Below, one piece after another: positions 11,627 to 21,080 of a stretch of 64,000 nt of DNA. How positions within the stretch are numbered: the stretch's first letter is position 1; every line of letters starts with the position of its first letter. The notes under the pieces are model-generated. The model saw only the letters and a list, made by a program, of their open reading frames with translations, was not told the DNA's origin and searched no databases. The stretch lies in contig NC_052393.1 of assembly GCF_009389715.1 (NCBI RefSeq), forward strand, positions 1,240,001-1,304,000, read 5' to 3'. Origin of the DNA: Phoenix dactylifera. Its lineage: Eukaryota > Streptophyta > Magnoliopsida > Arecales > Arecaceae. The translations under genes were made by a program, and so were the position numbers.

Positions 11627-14600
11627 TCATTGGTAATACATCCGTAGATTCTCGGAGTTCCAGCTTCGTGGGATCAGAGTCCCCTCCAGGGACTTCAATT
11701 TGTACGCCCCTGGTCGTTGTACCCGGGCGATTTGATACGGCCCTTCCCAATTTGGGGCGAGCTTTCCTTGCTCGGTCGGTTGAGAAGCCTCGACTCTCCT
11801 GAGGACGAGGTCCCCTACTTTGAAGAGCTTGGGCTTGACTCTGGAGTTGTAGTATTGGGCCGTTCGCTGTTGGTATCTCGCCATGCGAACCCGGGCGACC
11901 TCTCTCGTTTCTTCGACAAGGTCCAAGTTGCTCCTTAGCTGGGAAGAATTGGTGTCGGGGTCGTAATGCTCCATTCTGGGAGAAGGCAGGCCGATCTCCA
12001 GCGGGATGACGGCCTCAGTGCCGTATGCTAGGTTGAAGGGGGTCTCTCCCGTGGGTAGTCGGAACGTGGTCCGGTACGCCCAAAGGACATTGTACAAGTC
12101 CTCGACCCACTGTCCTTTGGACCGATCAAGCCTAGCTTTAAGTCCCTGCAAAATAGTTCGGTTAGTTACCTCGGTTTCCCCGTTTGTCTGGGGATGGGCA
12201 ACCGAGGTGAAGCGATGATCAATGCCGAGTCCAGAGCAAAACTCCCTGAAATGAATATTGTCAAATTGTCGACCATTATCAGATATAAGGATACGGGGTA
12301 GTCCGAATCGGCAGATTATAGACTTCCATACGAAATCCCGCATCCTTTGCTCGGTGATCCGGGCGACAGGTTCGGCCTCGACCCATTTGGTGAAATAGTC
12401 GATGGAGACGACCAGGAACTTTCTCTGTCCGGTGGCGAGGGGAAAGGGCCCCAGGATGTCGATCCCCCATTGGGCAAACGGCCAGGGGGCGATGATGGAG
12501 GTCAGCAGAGCTGAAGGTCGGCGCTGGATATTGGCGTTTCGCTGGCACCGATCGCACTTGCGGACGAAATCTGTTGCGTCTTTTTGGAGTGTGGGCCAGT
12601 AATATCCCTGCCGCAGGATCTTATGGGCCAAGGCCCGGCCCCCCAGGTGATTTCCGCAGATCCCTTCATGGACCTCTCGGAGAGCATAGTCCGCCTCGGA
12701 GGGGCGGAGGCATCTGAGAAGGGGGGAAGTAAATGATCGTCGATAGAGCCTGTTCTCGTATAGGACATATCGGGGGGCCTGGCGCTTGATTCGGCGAGCC
12801 TCCATCTCGTCATGAGGTAGGGTTCCGTCCTGAAGGTAGCAGACGAGCCCGTCGATCCAGCTTGGCTCGGAGCCGATGCACATGGTAGGCTCGGGTTCCT
12901 CCGTGCTGGGGGTCTGAAGATACTCGAGCGCGGTTCCCTTAGGAAGCTCGCTCATGTGGGAGCTTGCTAGCTTGGATAGCTGGTCTGCCCTGAGGTTTTC
13001 CGTTCTGGAAATGTACTGAATGTTGAAAGAATTCAGGGCAGATATGAGTTCCCGCACCTTTTGGAGATACTTTTGCATGGATGGCTCTTTAGCTTCAAAA
13101 TCTCCTTGGACCTGGTTCACCACCAGCTGGGAGTCGCTGAATGCCGTCAAGTCTCCCACGTTTAGTTCTTTCGCCAGTTTGAGCCCGGCGATCAGGGCCT
13201 CATACTCGGCCTCATTGTTCGAGGCCGGGAACTCGAGGCGCAGGGCTTGCTCAGCCACCACTCCGTCTGGACTAGTGAGGATAAGTCCGGCCCCGTTACC
13301 CCCCGAGGTCGAAGACCCGTCCGAGTGCAGGACCCATGGCTGCCTCGGGGCCTCCTCCGCGGGTCCAGATGGCAGGTCGGGGTCGTCCGGAAGGGTGCAC
13401 TCCACGATGAAGTCGGCGAGTATCTGAGCTTTGATAGCCGGCCTGGGCCGATATTCGAGGTCGAATTCCCCGAGCTCGACCGCCCATTTGGCGATCCTCC
13501 CCGCACGATCCGACCTCTGCAATATTTGCTTCATGGGCTGGTCAGTCAATATAACTATCGTGTGGGCTTGGAAGTAAGGCCTGAGTCTCCGAGCCGAGAT
13601 GATGAGAGCGAAGATGGTCTTCTCAAGTTTAGAATATCGGGTCTCGGCATCCCTGAGAACCCGGCTGGTGTAATAGACCGGCTTTTGGAGCTTGTCCTCT
13701 TCCCGGACGAGAACTGAGCTCACTGCGGCTGGGGAGACGGCCAGATATAAGTAAAGGACCTCGCCTTTCCGGGGCTTGGTGAGCAGCGGGGGAGAAGCCA
13801 GAAGGCTCCGAAGATCTTCAAAGGCCTGCTGGCATTCTTCTGTCCACCGGAAGTCTTTCGGCCGTTTGAGGCTCTTGAAGAAGGGGAGGCAACGCTCGGC
13901 TGACCGAGAGACGAACCTTCCCAGGGCGGCTACCCGCCCCGCGAGCCGCTGCACCTCCTTAACTGTCTTTGGAGGCGACATCTCTTGCAGTGCCCGGATT
14001 TTCTCCGGGTTGGCCTCAATTCCGCGCTGGGTCACTATGAAACCCAGGAACTTGCCCGAGGTGACCCCGAACGCGCACTTCGCCGGATTGAGTTTCATTT
14101 GATATTTTCTGAGCTTGGCGAACGTCTCGTCGAGATCGGCTATGTGGTGTTCCGCCGCTCGGCTCTTCACCAACATGTCGTCCACGTAGACTTCCATGTT
14201 CCGGCCGATCTGGTCTTTAAAAATCTGGCTGACCAGCCTCTGATAGGTGGCCCCAGCGTTTTTCAGGCCAAAGGGCATCACCTTATAGCAGTAGGTGCCC
14301 TTGTCGGTGATGAAGGCCGTCTTCTCCTCGTCTTCTGGCGCCATTCGGATTTGATTGTATCCTGAAAAGGCGTCCATAAAAGTTAGCAGTTGGTGTCCCG
14401 AGGTGGAGTCGACGAGCTGGTCGATGCTCGGGAGGGGGAAACTGTCTTTTGGGCAGGCCTTGTTCAGGTCGGTGTAGTCCACACACATACGCCATTTTCC
14501 GTTGGCCTTCTTTACGAGGACTATGTTGGCGAGCCAGTCCGGGTAGGAGACCTCCCGGATGAAGCCGGCTCCGAGGAGTTTGTCCACCTCCTCGGCCGCA

Positions 14601-17074
14601 GCTCGTTGTCGCTCGAGGGCGGAGCCTCTTTTCTTCTGCTTTATAGGCCTGCTGGTTGGTTTCACCTGAAGTCGGTGGACCATGACCTCAGGGTCAATTC
14701 CTGGCACGTCCGCGGGCGACCAGGCGAAGACGTCGGCATTATCCCGCAGGAAGCTGACGAGGCGATCCCTCTCATGGGCGCCGAGGCCGGAGCCGACCTG
14801 CACGGTTAGCTTGGGAAAATTTTCTCGTAGTGGGATTTGAATAAGGAGCTCACCGGGCTCTACTTGCTTCTTCCAGGGGGTGTCCCTTGCATCGAGGGTT
14901 TCTATGGGGAGTGAAGGGCGCGTCGGGCGGTCTGGCGCCTCAGCTGGTTGTTTCACTGTGTGGGCCGCCATGTAGCATTGCTTGGCGACCAGTTGGTCTC
15001 CGCGGACCTCGCCTACTCCTTGGCCGGTGGGGAACCGCATGAGTAAATGGCGGGTTGAAACCACGGCTCGAAGGGTGTTTAACCCTGGGCGCCCAAGGAT
15101 GGCGTTGTAGACCGAGGGCAGACGGACCACCAAGAAGTCCATCCTCACAGTGCTCTCCCGGGGGGCGAGGTCAACTGTGACAAGGAAGCTAGCCTCACCT
15201 TCAACCGAGACCGCATCTCCGGTAAACCCGACTAGCGGGGCATTGATTCTCCGGAGATGTCTTCCTGTCAACCCCATTTTTTGGTAGGCATGGTAGTACA
15301 AAATGTTGGCTGAACTTCCATTGTCAACTAGGACACGCTTTACATCAAACCTATTTACAATCATGGAGATGACCACAGCGTCATCGTGAGGGGTCTCGAC
15401 CCCTTCTAAGTCCTCGTCCGAGAACGAGATGACTTCATCAGTACGTGAGCGCTTCGGGGGTGTTTCCTGGGCGGCCGTTCCTGCCGAGGCCCGCCCGATC
15501 ATGTTGATGGTGCCGGCGATGGGCCTGTTGTCGCCTGGATTTTCGGTTGGTGCGACATTCTCCGCCGGCCTTCTTTCCTCAGGTCGATTCCTCACGAACC
15601 GGTTGAGTACTCCCCGTCGGATGAGCGCTTCTATCTCGTCCCGGAGTTGGAAGCAGTCCTCCGTGTCGTGCCCACGGTCTCGGTGGAAGCGGCAATACTT
15701 CCTGGTATTTCGGGGAAATCCCGTGTCTCGCATAGGAGGCGGGGGTCGGAAGAAGTCCCGACCCTCAATTTCCATCAGGATCTCGGCCCGGGGAGCATTG
15801 ACGGGTGTATAGTTCTCGTACCTCGCCTGGTACGTCCGGGGCCGTGGTTGAGACCTCGGACGAGGAGGTGTCCTCTGCTGAGGTCGCCCCTGCTGACGGG
15901 GCGGACTCCTCAGTCTGGGGAGATTTTTCTCTCTGCGGGGAGACCGGCTCCTTTGTCGGCCGCGCTCCTCGCGGCGCTTCTTCTGCTTCTTAGAGGCGGG
16001 CTCGATTGCTCCCCGCCTGGAGGCGACTGCCTCCTCGGCCTTGGCATACTTCCGGGCTCGGGCCAGCATTTCGGTGAAGTCGGCCGGGAAGCTCTTCTCG
16101 ATGGAGAAGAGGAATCGGTAGGAGCGAACCCCAGTTTTCAGAGCCGACATGGCTATCGACTGGTCTAGCTCGCGGACCTCCCATGTGGCGGCGGTAAAGC
16201 GGTCCAGGTACTCTTTGAGGGACTCCCCCTCCTTCTGCTTGATGTCCAGGAGGGAGTCTGATGTCCGTCGCTGGCGCCGGCTGGCAGCAAAGTTGGTGGC
16301 GAACTGCCTGCCGAGCTGCTCAAAGGAGGACACCGTGTTCGGCTTCAGTCCAGAAAACCAAAGCCGAGCGGTCCCTCGGAGGGTCGCTGGAAAGGCTTTG
16401 CAGAGTATGGCCTCCGAGGATCCTTGTAGGGCCATGAGGGCCCGATAACTCTCCAAGTGGTCGAGGGGGTCGGTGATTCCGCTGTAGGGCTCCACCTGAG
16501 GCATTTTGAATCTCACGGGAACCGGCTCGTCCTCGATCTGGCGGGAGAAGGGGGACTTGGCAGTGAACTCAAAGTCCCCTTCCTGTCTTGCCTTCTTGCC
16601 GTGGAGTGCCGCAATCTGGCGCTCCAGATGCTCAACTTTTCGGTCGAGCTCCCCCACCCGTGGGATTGTCGTTGTGGTTTGCGCCGGCCCTTGGCGGTCC
16701 GGGGCTGACTCCGCCTCGGAAAGTTGGGGTCTCCGATCGAAACCTTCTCTCGGTAACTCCCTACGGGGAGTAGCCCGTTCTCCGTTGTTGGCTCTGGAGG
16801 AGCCATGCAGATTTTGACTGGGGAGAACCGGGCCGTTGGGGAGACACTCCGGCGGGGCCTGGGCCTGCGGGGGAAGCGCCGATGAAGCTTCCACGCGCCG
16901 TAGGCCCTGCACGGCGGCGGCCAGGGCCTGGACTTGCTGTACCAGGGCATTGAACTGTTCCAGCTGGACCTGAGGACCTGGGTCAGCTGGAGTTGGGAAA
17001 TTCTGGACGGAGTGTCCAGGACTTTGCGGGGGACGCCGGGAGACGTTAGAGGCTCCCTTACTTCTCAACTTCAT
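11627..17074 (-). CDS. Gag-pol polyprotein of the Tat element
   Basis: A single frame of 1815 residues opens 33 bp after the 5' LTR. Domains in order: gag core about 190-350; basic Arg/Pro-rich segment about 365-415; zinc knuckle C461-x2-H-x4-H-x4-C474 (a CHHC variant); aspartic protease with DNGSS at 584-588; reverse transcriptase about 830-1010 with YVDD at 963-966; a first RNase H-like region about 1100-1225; a second RNase H 1247-1372 of the type fused in Tat elements (SDGSS near 1251, D1314, D1364); integrase with HHCC zinc finger (H1470, H1476, C1507, C1510) and the D1539, D1599, E1635 triad; and a C-terminal chromodomain-free tail ending YYQ. It should supply the particle, cDNA synthesis and integration functions. 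The frame looks whole. The opposite strand carries many shadow frames caused by its GC-rich codon use. Confidence 0.96.
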   Translation of the reverse strand: MKLRSKGASNVSRRPPQSPGHSVQNFPTPADPGPQVQLEQFNALVQQVQALAAAVQGLRRVEASSALPPQAQAPPECLPNGPVLPSQNLHGSSRANNGERATPRRELPREGFDRRPQLSEAESAPDRQGPAQTTTTIPRVGELDRKVEHLERQIAALHGKKARQEGDFEFTAKSPFSRQIEDEPVPVRFKMPQVEPYSGITDPLDHLESYRALMALQGSSEAILCKAFPATLRGTARLWFSGLKPNTVSSFEQLGRQFATNFAASRRQRRTSDSLLDIKQKEGESLKEYLDRFTAATWEVRELDQSIAMSALKTGVRSYRFLFSIEKSFPADFTEMLARARKYAKAEEAVASRRGAIEPASKKQKKRREERGRQRSRSPRREKNLPRLRSPPRQQGRPQQRTPPRPRSQPRPRTYQARYENYTPVNAPRAEILMEIEGRDFFRPPPPMRDTGFPRNTRKYCRFHRDRGHDTEDCFQLRDEIEALIRRGVLNRFVRNRPEERRPAENVAPTENPGDNRPIAGTINMIGRASAGTAAQETPPKRSRTDEVISFSDEDLEGVETPHDDAVVISMIVNRFDVKRVLVDNGSSANILYYHAYQKMGLTGRHLRRINAPLVGFTGDAVSVEGEASFLVTVDLAPRESTVRMDFLVVRLPSVYNAILGRPGLNTLRAVVSTRHLLMRFPTGQGVGEVRGDQLVAKQCYMAAHTVKQPAEAPDRPTRPSLPIETLDARDTPWKKQVEPGELLIQIPLRENFPKLTVQVGSGLGAHERDRLVSFLRDNADVFAWSPADVPGIDPEVMVHRLQVKPTSRPIKQKKRGSALERQRAAAEEVDKLLGAGFIREVSYPDWLANIVLVKKANGKWRMCVDYTDLNKACPKDSFPLPSIDQLVDSTSGHQLLTFMDAFSGYNQIRMAPEDEEKTAFITDKGTYCYKVMPFGLKNAGATYQRLVSQIFKDQIGRNMEVYVDDMLVKSRAAEHHIADLDETFAKLRKYQMKLNPAKCAFGVTSGKFLGFIVTQRGIEANPEKIRALQEMSPPKTVKEVQRLAGRVAALGRFVSRSAERCLPFFKSLKRPKDFRWTEECQQAFEDLRSLLASPPLLTKPRKGEVLYLYLAVSPAAVSSVLVREEDKLQKPVYYTSRVLRDAETRYSKLEKTIFALIISARRLRPYFQAHTIVILTDQPMKQILQRSDRAGRIAKWAVELGEFDLEYRPRPAIKAQILADFIVECTLPDDPDLPSGPAEEAPRQPWVLHSDGSSTSGGNGAGLILTSPDGVVAEQALRLEFPASNNEAEYEALIAGLKLAKELNVGDLTAFSDSQLVVNQVQGDFEAKEPSMQKYLQKVRELISALNSFNIQYISRTENLRADQLSKLASSHMSELPKGTALEYLQTPSTEEPEPTMCIGSEPSWIDGLVCYLQDGTLPHDEMEARRIKRQAPRYVLYENRLYRRSFTSPLLRCLRPSEADYALREVHEGICGNHLGGRALAHKILRQGYYWPTLQKDATDFVRKCDRCQRNANIQRRPSALLTSIIAPWPFAQWGIDILGPFPLATGQRKFLVVSIDYFTKWVEAEPVARITEQRMRDFVWKSIICRFGLPRILISDNGRQFDNIHFREFCSGLGIDHRFTSVAHPQTNGETEVTNRTILQGLKARLDRSKGQWVEDLYNVLWAYRTTFRLPTGETPFNLAYGTEAVIPLEIGLPSPRMEHYDPDTNSSQLRSNLDLVEETREVARVRMARYQQRTAQYYNSRVKPKLFKVGDLVLRRVEASQPTEQGKLAPNWEGPYQIARVQRPGAYKLKSLEGTLIPRSWNSENLRMYYQ

Positions 17075-17086
17075 GACTGCTACTCG

Positions 17087-17107
17087 GGCCCTTCCTCTAG
17101 CGCCAAC
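17087..17107 (-). other. Primer-binding site of the Tat element
   Basis: On the element strand, the bases directly after the 5' LTR read G and then TTGGCGCTAGAGGAAGGGCC. The TGGCGC start suits tRNA-primed reverse transcription, but I do not assign a tRNA. The same 20 bases follow the LTRs of the TRIM array at 37262-37281. Confidence 0.8.
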
Positions 17108-18102
17108 TGTTGCTGGAAATTGGACCCGGGGGCAATCTTCGGTCGAGGAGAGGGAGCGGGAGGTGGTTACTCACGGCGGGGCGGTGGTTCGTCGACGGGC
17201 GGCGTCCTCCGTCTGGGGCGATCGGCGAGAAGGAGCGGCTGATTCCCGCGGCTGGGCGACGATCCGACAGTGGGCGGCGTCCTCCGTCTGGGTGCCTGCA
17301 CACGAGCCGGTGGCCGGGTCTCCCGGCGCCGGCCCTCCGACGCTCAAGTCAGGGAGGGGGCAAATCGTGTAGAGTAGAGGTAAACGGTGCGTCTCCTCAG
17401 TATCGATTTTCCAACCCCCTTTTATAGACCGGGGGTCGGTTTACCTGCGATGTAACGGGGCGAAGCCGTAGTACGGCTCGGCATGTCGTTCAGGTCGGCG
17501 CTTGGTCAGGCGAATAATTGCACTGATGTCGGCGATGAGGGCGTTGTACAACCCGAACTAGCACGCTACCAGGCGAATTTATTGCATCAGTGTCGGAGGT
17601 ATGGCCGAGATCAGAGACTTATCACAGTTGACTAGACTCTGCTGGGCTTATTTGCCGTGGAGAGCTGGGAGTCCGTAGATGACAGGAGTCACGTGCATTA
17701 ATTGTTGAGTGAGCCGGAGATCCACATTTATTGTGGAGTAAGCCGGAGATCCGCATTTATTGTGGAGTAAGCCGGAGATCCGCATTCATTGTGGAGTAAG
17801 CCGGAGATCCATATTTATTGTGGAGTAAGCTGGAGATCCATATTTATTGTGGAGTGTGCCGGAGGATCACAGCGGTCATGCGCAATAAATGCCGGAGGGG
17901 CGTCATAGTACGGTCTCTGGCCGGACCTCGGAGACGTATAGCCGTAGTAGGTGGCTGACAAAAGTAGGCCTCGGGCATTGGGGTTTCTCTTAGGTCGGAG
18001 GTTCCGAGTTCGGGTGCCGACTTCGGCCTTCCAGGGTCGACGATTGTGCGGCTTCTTTGGGGCATTCGTGTCATTTGGGGAAAAAACCTTATTCCCCCAA
18101 CA
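17108..18102 (-). repeat. 5' LTR of the Tat element
   Basis: This 995-bp repeat is the upstream LTR in the coding direction and should carry the element's promoter. Its terminal GGTAT duplication is at 18103-18107. It holds the same six-unit 29-bp minisatellite (about 17700-17867) as its partner. Confidence 0.97.
17418..17428 (-). promoter_or_regulatory. LTR TATA box
   Basis: On the minus strand the sequence reads TCTATAAAAGG, about 345 bp upstream of the gag ATG. It is the best candidate core promoter for the genomic transcript, with initiation expected near 17385-17395. Confidence 0.65.
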
Positions 18103-18107
18103 GGTAT

Positions 18108-21080
18108 ATTCTAGTATTTAGTTGTAGCCTATTGCAATATAACTAGCTCGTCCAAATTTTTTAATCCTCTCCCTTCTCCCTTTAAAACTTCAAATAGGCA
18201 TGTATTTGTCCTAATTCTCTAACATGGCTGCCAGGAGACTTCACTACTAACCAGTAACTATAACACAAAAACTACATCAAAATCATAACTAAGCAATAAT
18301 ACGGAGAGAGGTGTAAATTAGATGAGAAAATGAACGAGCAATTGCAAGTAAGAAATTGCATGTATACTTGTAACCATGATAAAATCAATACTTACAAACA
18401 ACTACTTCAAGATGTCTGGCAGTTAACTGCTTGACCATCCATTATGAAATGGATGGCATGATACTTCAACCGAGCTAATAAGTCAAAGTTCTATATATTT
18501 TTTTTTTGGTAAATCAAAGTTCTATATTTTTTACTAATCATTTTAAATAAAAGATATATGTACCACTTTCTATCTAGTTTGACCTTGGACTTCTACTTTG
18601 TAACCTGTTGATGCTGGAAATCGACTCGACCCAAATGACAAGTTAGTAGGGGTTGCTGGAGATCTTGGCTCTTCTGTTTTCTAAATTGGAAAGATCAGAT
18701 GGGGTCACTGCACACCTCTATAGTGATGCTTCAGTGGCCGCGATGCTCGATTAGTGGTAATCCCGATGTCGAGCACCTATGAGTCGGCATTGAAATGGCT
18801 TCAGGAGGTGCTTCAATGTTGGCTCCGACCTGAAATAGCAAAAACAAAAATGTTCATCCACCAAAGTGTGCCAATAGAGGACCCTCCGATGCCTAAGTCA
18901 GATGTGATTATCAAAAAATAGAAGGAGGCCTGAGAGGCAGCGTAAGAGAGTTGAAAGAGAGTTAACTGGAAGGCTTTTGGAAACACAATATATAAAGAAG
19001 GGCCGGAGTCCATCACCGAGTAGTTTAGAGCTGGACGCTCATTGATGAAGCAACAAACCGTATATCTCACCTACACTTTTCATTCACAGAATTTGCTCGG
19101 ATATCATGTTTATTATGAAACAATTAGCGATCACAATAGAGTTGTCGCTAGCCATGGAGAGACTTTAAAATATAAAGGACTTTCTGCACGCCTTTGGATC
19201 GACCATGGGGCAAGTTTTGAATGGTTAGCCTGTGGCTAAATGACGAGCTTTCATTAGCCGGTTCACTTTGCTAGCAGGGATCAATTTCAAAGTGTATCAC
19301 AACCAATTATTTTTCTCTGCAACATAAACTTATTGCTGGCATGCATAGAAAGCTGTTAATGAGAAGTGCAAAGTTTGATCACCACTGATTAATTACCCTA
19401 GGATGGGTACATGATCTTGGCCACCTAAATTTAGAGTTAGGAGAGTTATCAAGTTTTTTTTTTTTTTAGGTAAACCGGTCTCGCGTGAGCATTGCCTATA
19501 GAGTCAAGAGCCAAAATACTTCACAGCGTGGGAGTGACTGGTACACGGCGAGTTCAAAAGATCTCTCCAAAATGATGAGCAACAAAGAAGACAACTCAGT
19601 CAGCAGCTCTATTTGTCTTCCGAAATACATGAGCAATCTGAAAAATAGCACTTTTGTAATAACCATCTGACGTCCTCTAGACGCGGATGGTCGAAAACCC
19701 CAGCTTCTTCTATAAAATCCATTTTACCATCTTCACTTAAGTCCCCTTTCAGAATGACGCACTGAGCCTCCAGCACTTGCTGCCATCAAGTTTTCAAAAG
19801 CAGGAGATAGATGCCAACTCGCTGGGCTAGGACCAACCGACGCCCAAATATACCATTAATTAAACTTTGCTTCGCCACCGGTGTCAGAATTGGAATAGAA
19901 AGGGGAGTACTCATATTTCTCCACATTTGATTCGCGACTGAAAGCAAATTCAGAATCAGAAATAGAATTGGAATAGCTGATTAAGATATTATGGAAAAAA
20001 TTAATTTTTTAGATGCGGCATAATAGAATTTGAATACCAGAGAGGCCGGGATCATTCCAGCGCCCAACTCCCCCTAGAACAAGCATGTCCTCAAAGCTAT
20101 TCAATGCTTTTTGGGATTCTAAGGATCGCCCTCTTTTTAGTTTTCTGCCTCCCTCCATTCAGGAAGTCGCATGGAAAAACATGCATGTCCAAGCATTAAC
20201 TCGACAATCTTAGGATCTCTATGATGAAAGATCACACTGTGGAAGAGGAGGACCTTGCTGGGGAAAGAGCTTCGAATGAGGGTATGAATTCTCTTCTTTC
20301 AAGAAAGGTGGACATAGAAGGAGGAATTGGGAACCACGAAAGCCAGAATGAGCTATGAAGAACTAACAAACTACAGACGATATTTGAAGAAAGGAGAGGA
20401 GAGCTGTCATTACTAAAGAGGAGCTCAAAGGACAGAATGGAAGTCAAATATATATAAAAAAAGTGCAGTTGAAATTTTAACAAATCACCCCTGCTAAATC
20501 CCTGACATGTCATAGATCTCTGTAAGAACAGACAGGCCATGATATTTTATCCCAGAATTATACTCATTCTCTGATGGGATCTACCAAGGAGAAAACTGAA
20601 AAAGAAGGACCCGGCCACAGGAGTTGCAGGAACTATGTGTTAGTTTAGGATGAGGCATGTCCGCCAGAAATTTGCTTAGAAATCAGACATCAGACTAGTA
20701 CACTCAAAACGTGGCAGTCCCCTATCATCCCTATGATTCAGTTCCAGAAACAAGCATCCGGCTTCAGAATGCAATAATCTCAGCAAGCAGCCGTTGATCA
20801 GAACGCATTCTTGAATCACCTCACATATACAACAAAAGAAATGTAGATATTAGCTATGCATTAATCATAAAAGAAAATAAGAACAGAAAACTACTAGTTA
20901 TTTGTAATTTCGGTTTTATTATAAGAAACCCAACTGCTACTGTTCATAAAGAAACCAAGTGTACATATCTATATAGATGCCTTATGTACGGTCCAATAGT
21001 TTCCTTTAAAACAAAAGTGAAATATATAATTGGTGACAGATGGGATCACGAGAGATTATCACGATAGGAGGATTTCTACA
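18108..21080. other. Intergenic region right of the Tat element
   Basis: No intact gene. About 18606-19260 is more GC-rich, begins TGTTGATGCTGGAAATCG (similar to the Tat LTR end) and contains TATATAAAG near 18990. It may be an old degenerate LTR of a related element, but no second end was found. The last 150 bp before 21081 are probably 3' untranslated sequence of GLTP. Confidence 0.45.
19480..19870 (-). mobile_element. Possible LINE RNase H shard
   Basis: A minus-strand frame contains EAQCVILKGDLSEDGK and, further on, HPRLEDVRWLLQKC. These resemble the EGDS and HPLLRDIRRLL motifs of the RNase H domain that ends many plant LINE-type open reading frames. It is short and decayed, with no flanking reverse transcriptase found. 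Confidence 0.3.

Larger units (their letters stand above)
5446..18102 (-). mobile_element. Ty3/gypsy LTR retrotransposon, Tat lineage, young and apparently whole
   Basis: A 12.66-kb element with 995-bp LTRs (5446-6440 and 17108-18102) that begin TGTTG and end CAACA, flanked by GGTAT duplications. The coding direction is minus, so the LTR at 17108-18102 is its 5' LTR. In element order: LTR, PBS, gag-pol (17074-11627), tandem repeats (about 11510-10510), a spliced gene on the opposite strand (7345-9482), polypurine tract, LTR. The LTRs differ at about one site by eye, which implies insertion within roughly the last 0.1 million years if a plant LTR clock near 1e-8 per site per year applies. A Tat placement is supported by the second RNase H domain, the long region between integrase and 3' LTR, and the antisense extra gene. 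I see no break in gag-pol. It is much more GC-rich than its AT-rich flanks. Confidence 0.95.

Noticed and set aside
13020-16950. Many plus-strand and off-frame minus-strand frames within the gag-pol region
   Set aside because: They are shadows of the 1815-residue gag-pol frame, caused by its GC-rich codon use.
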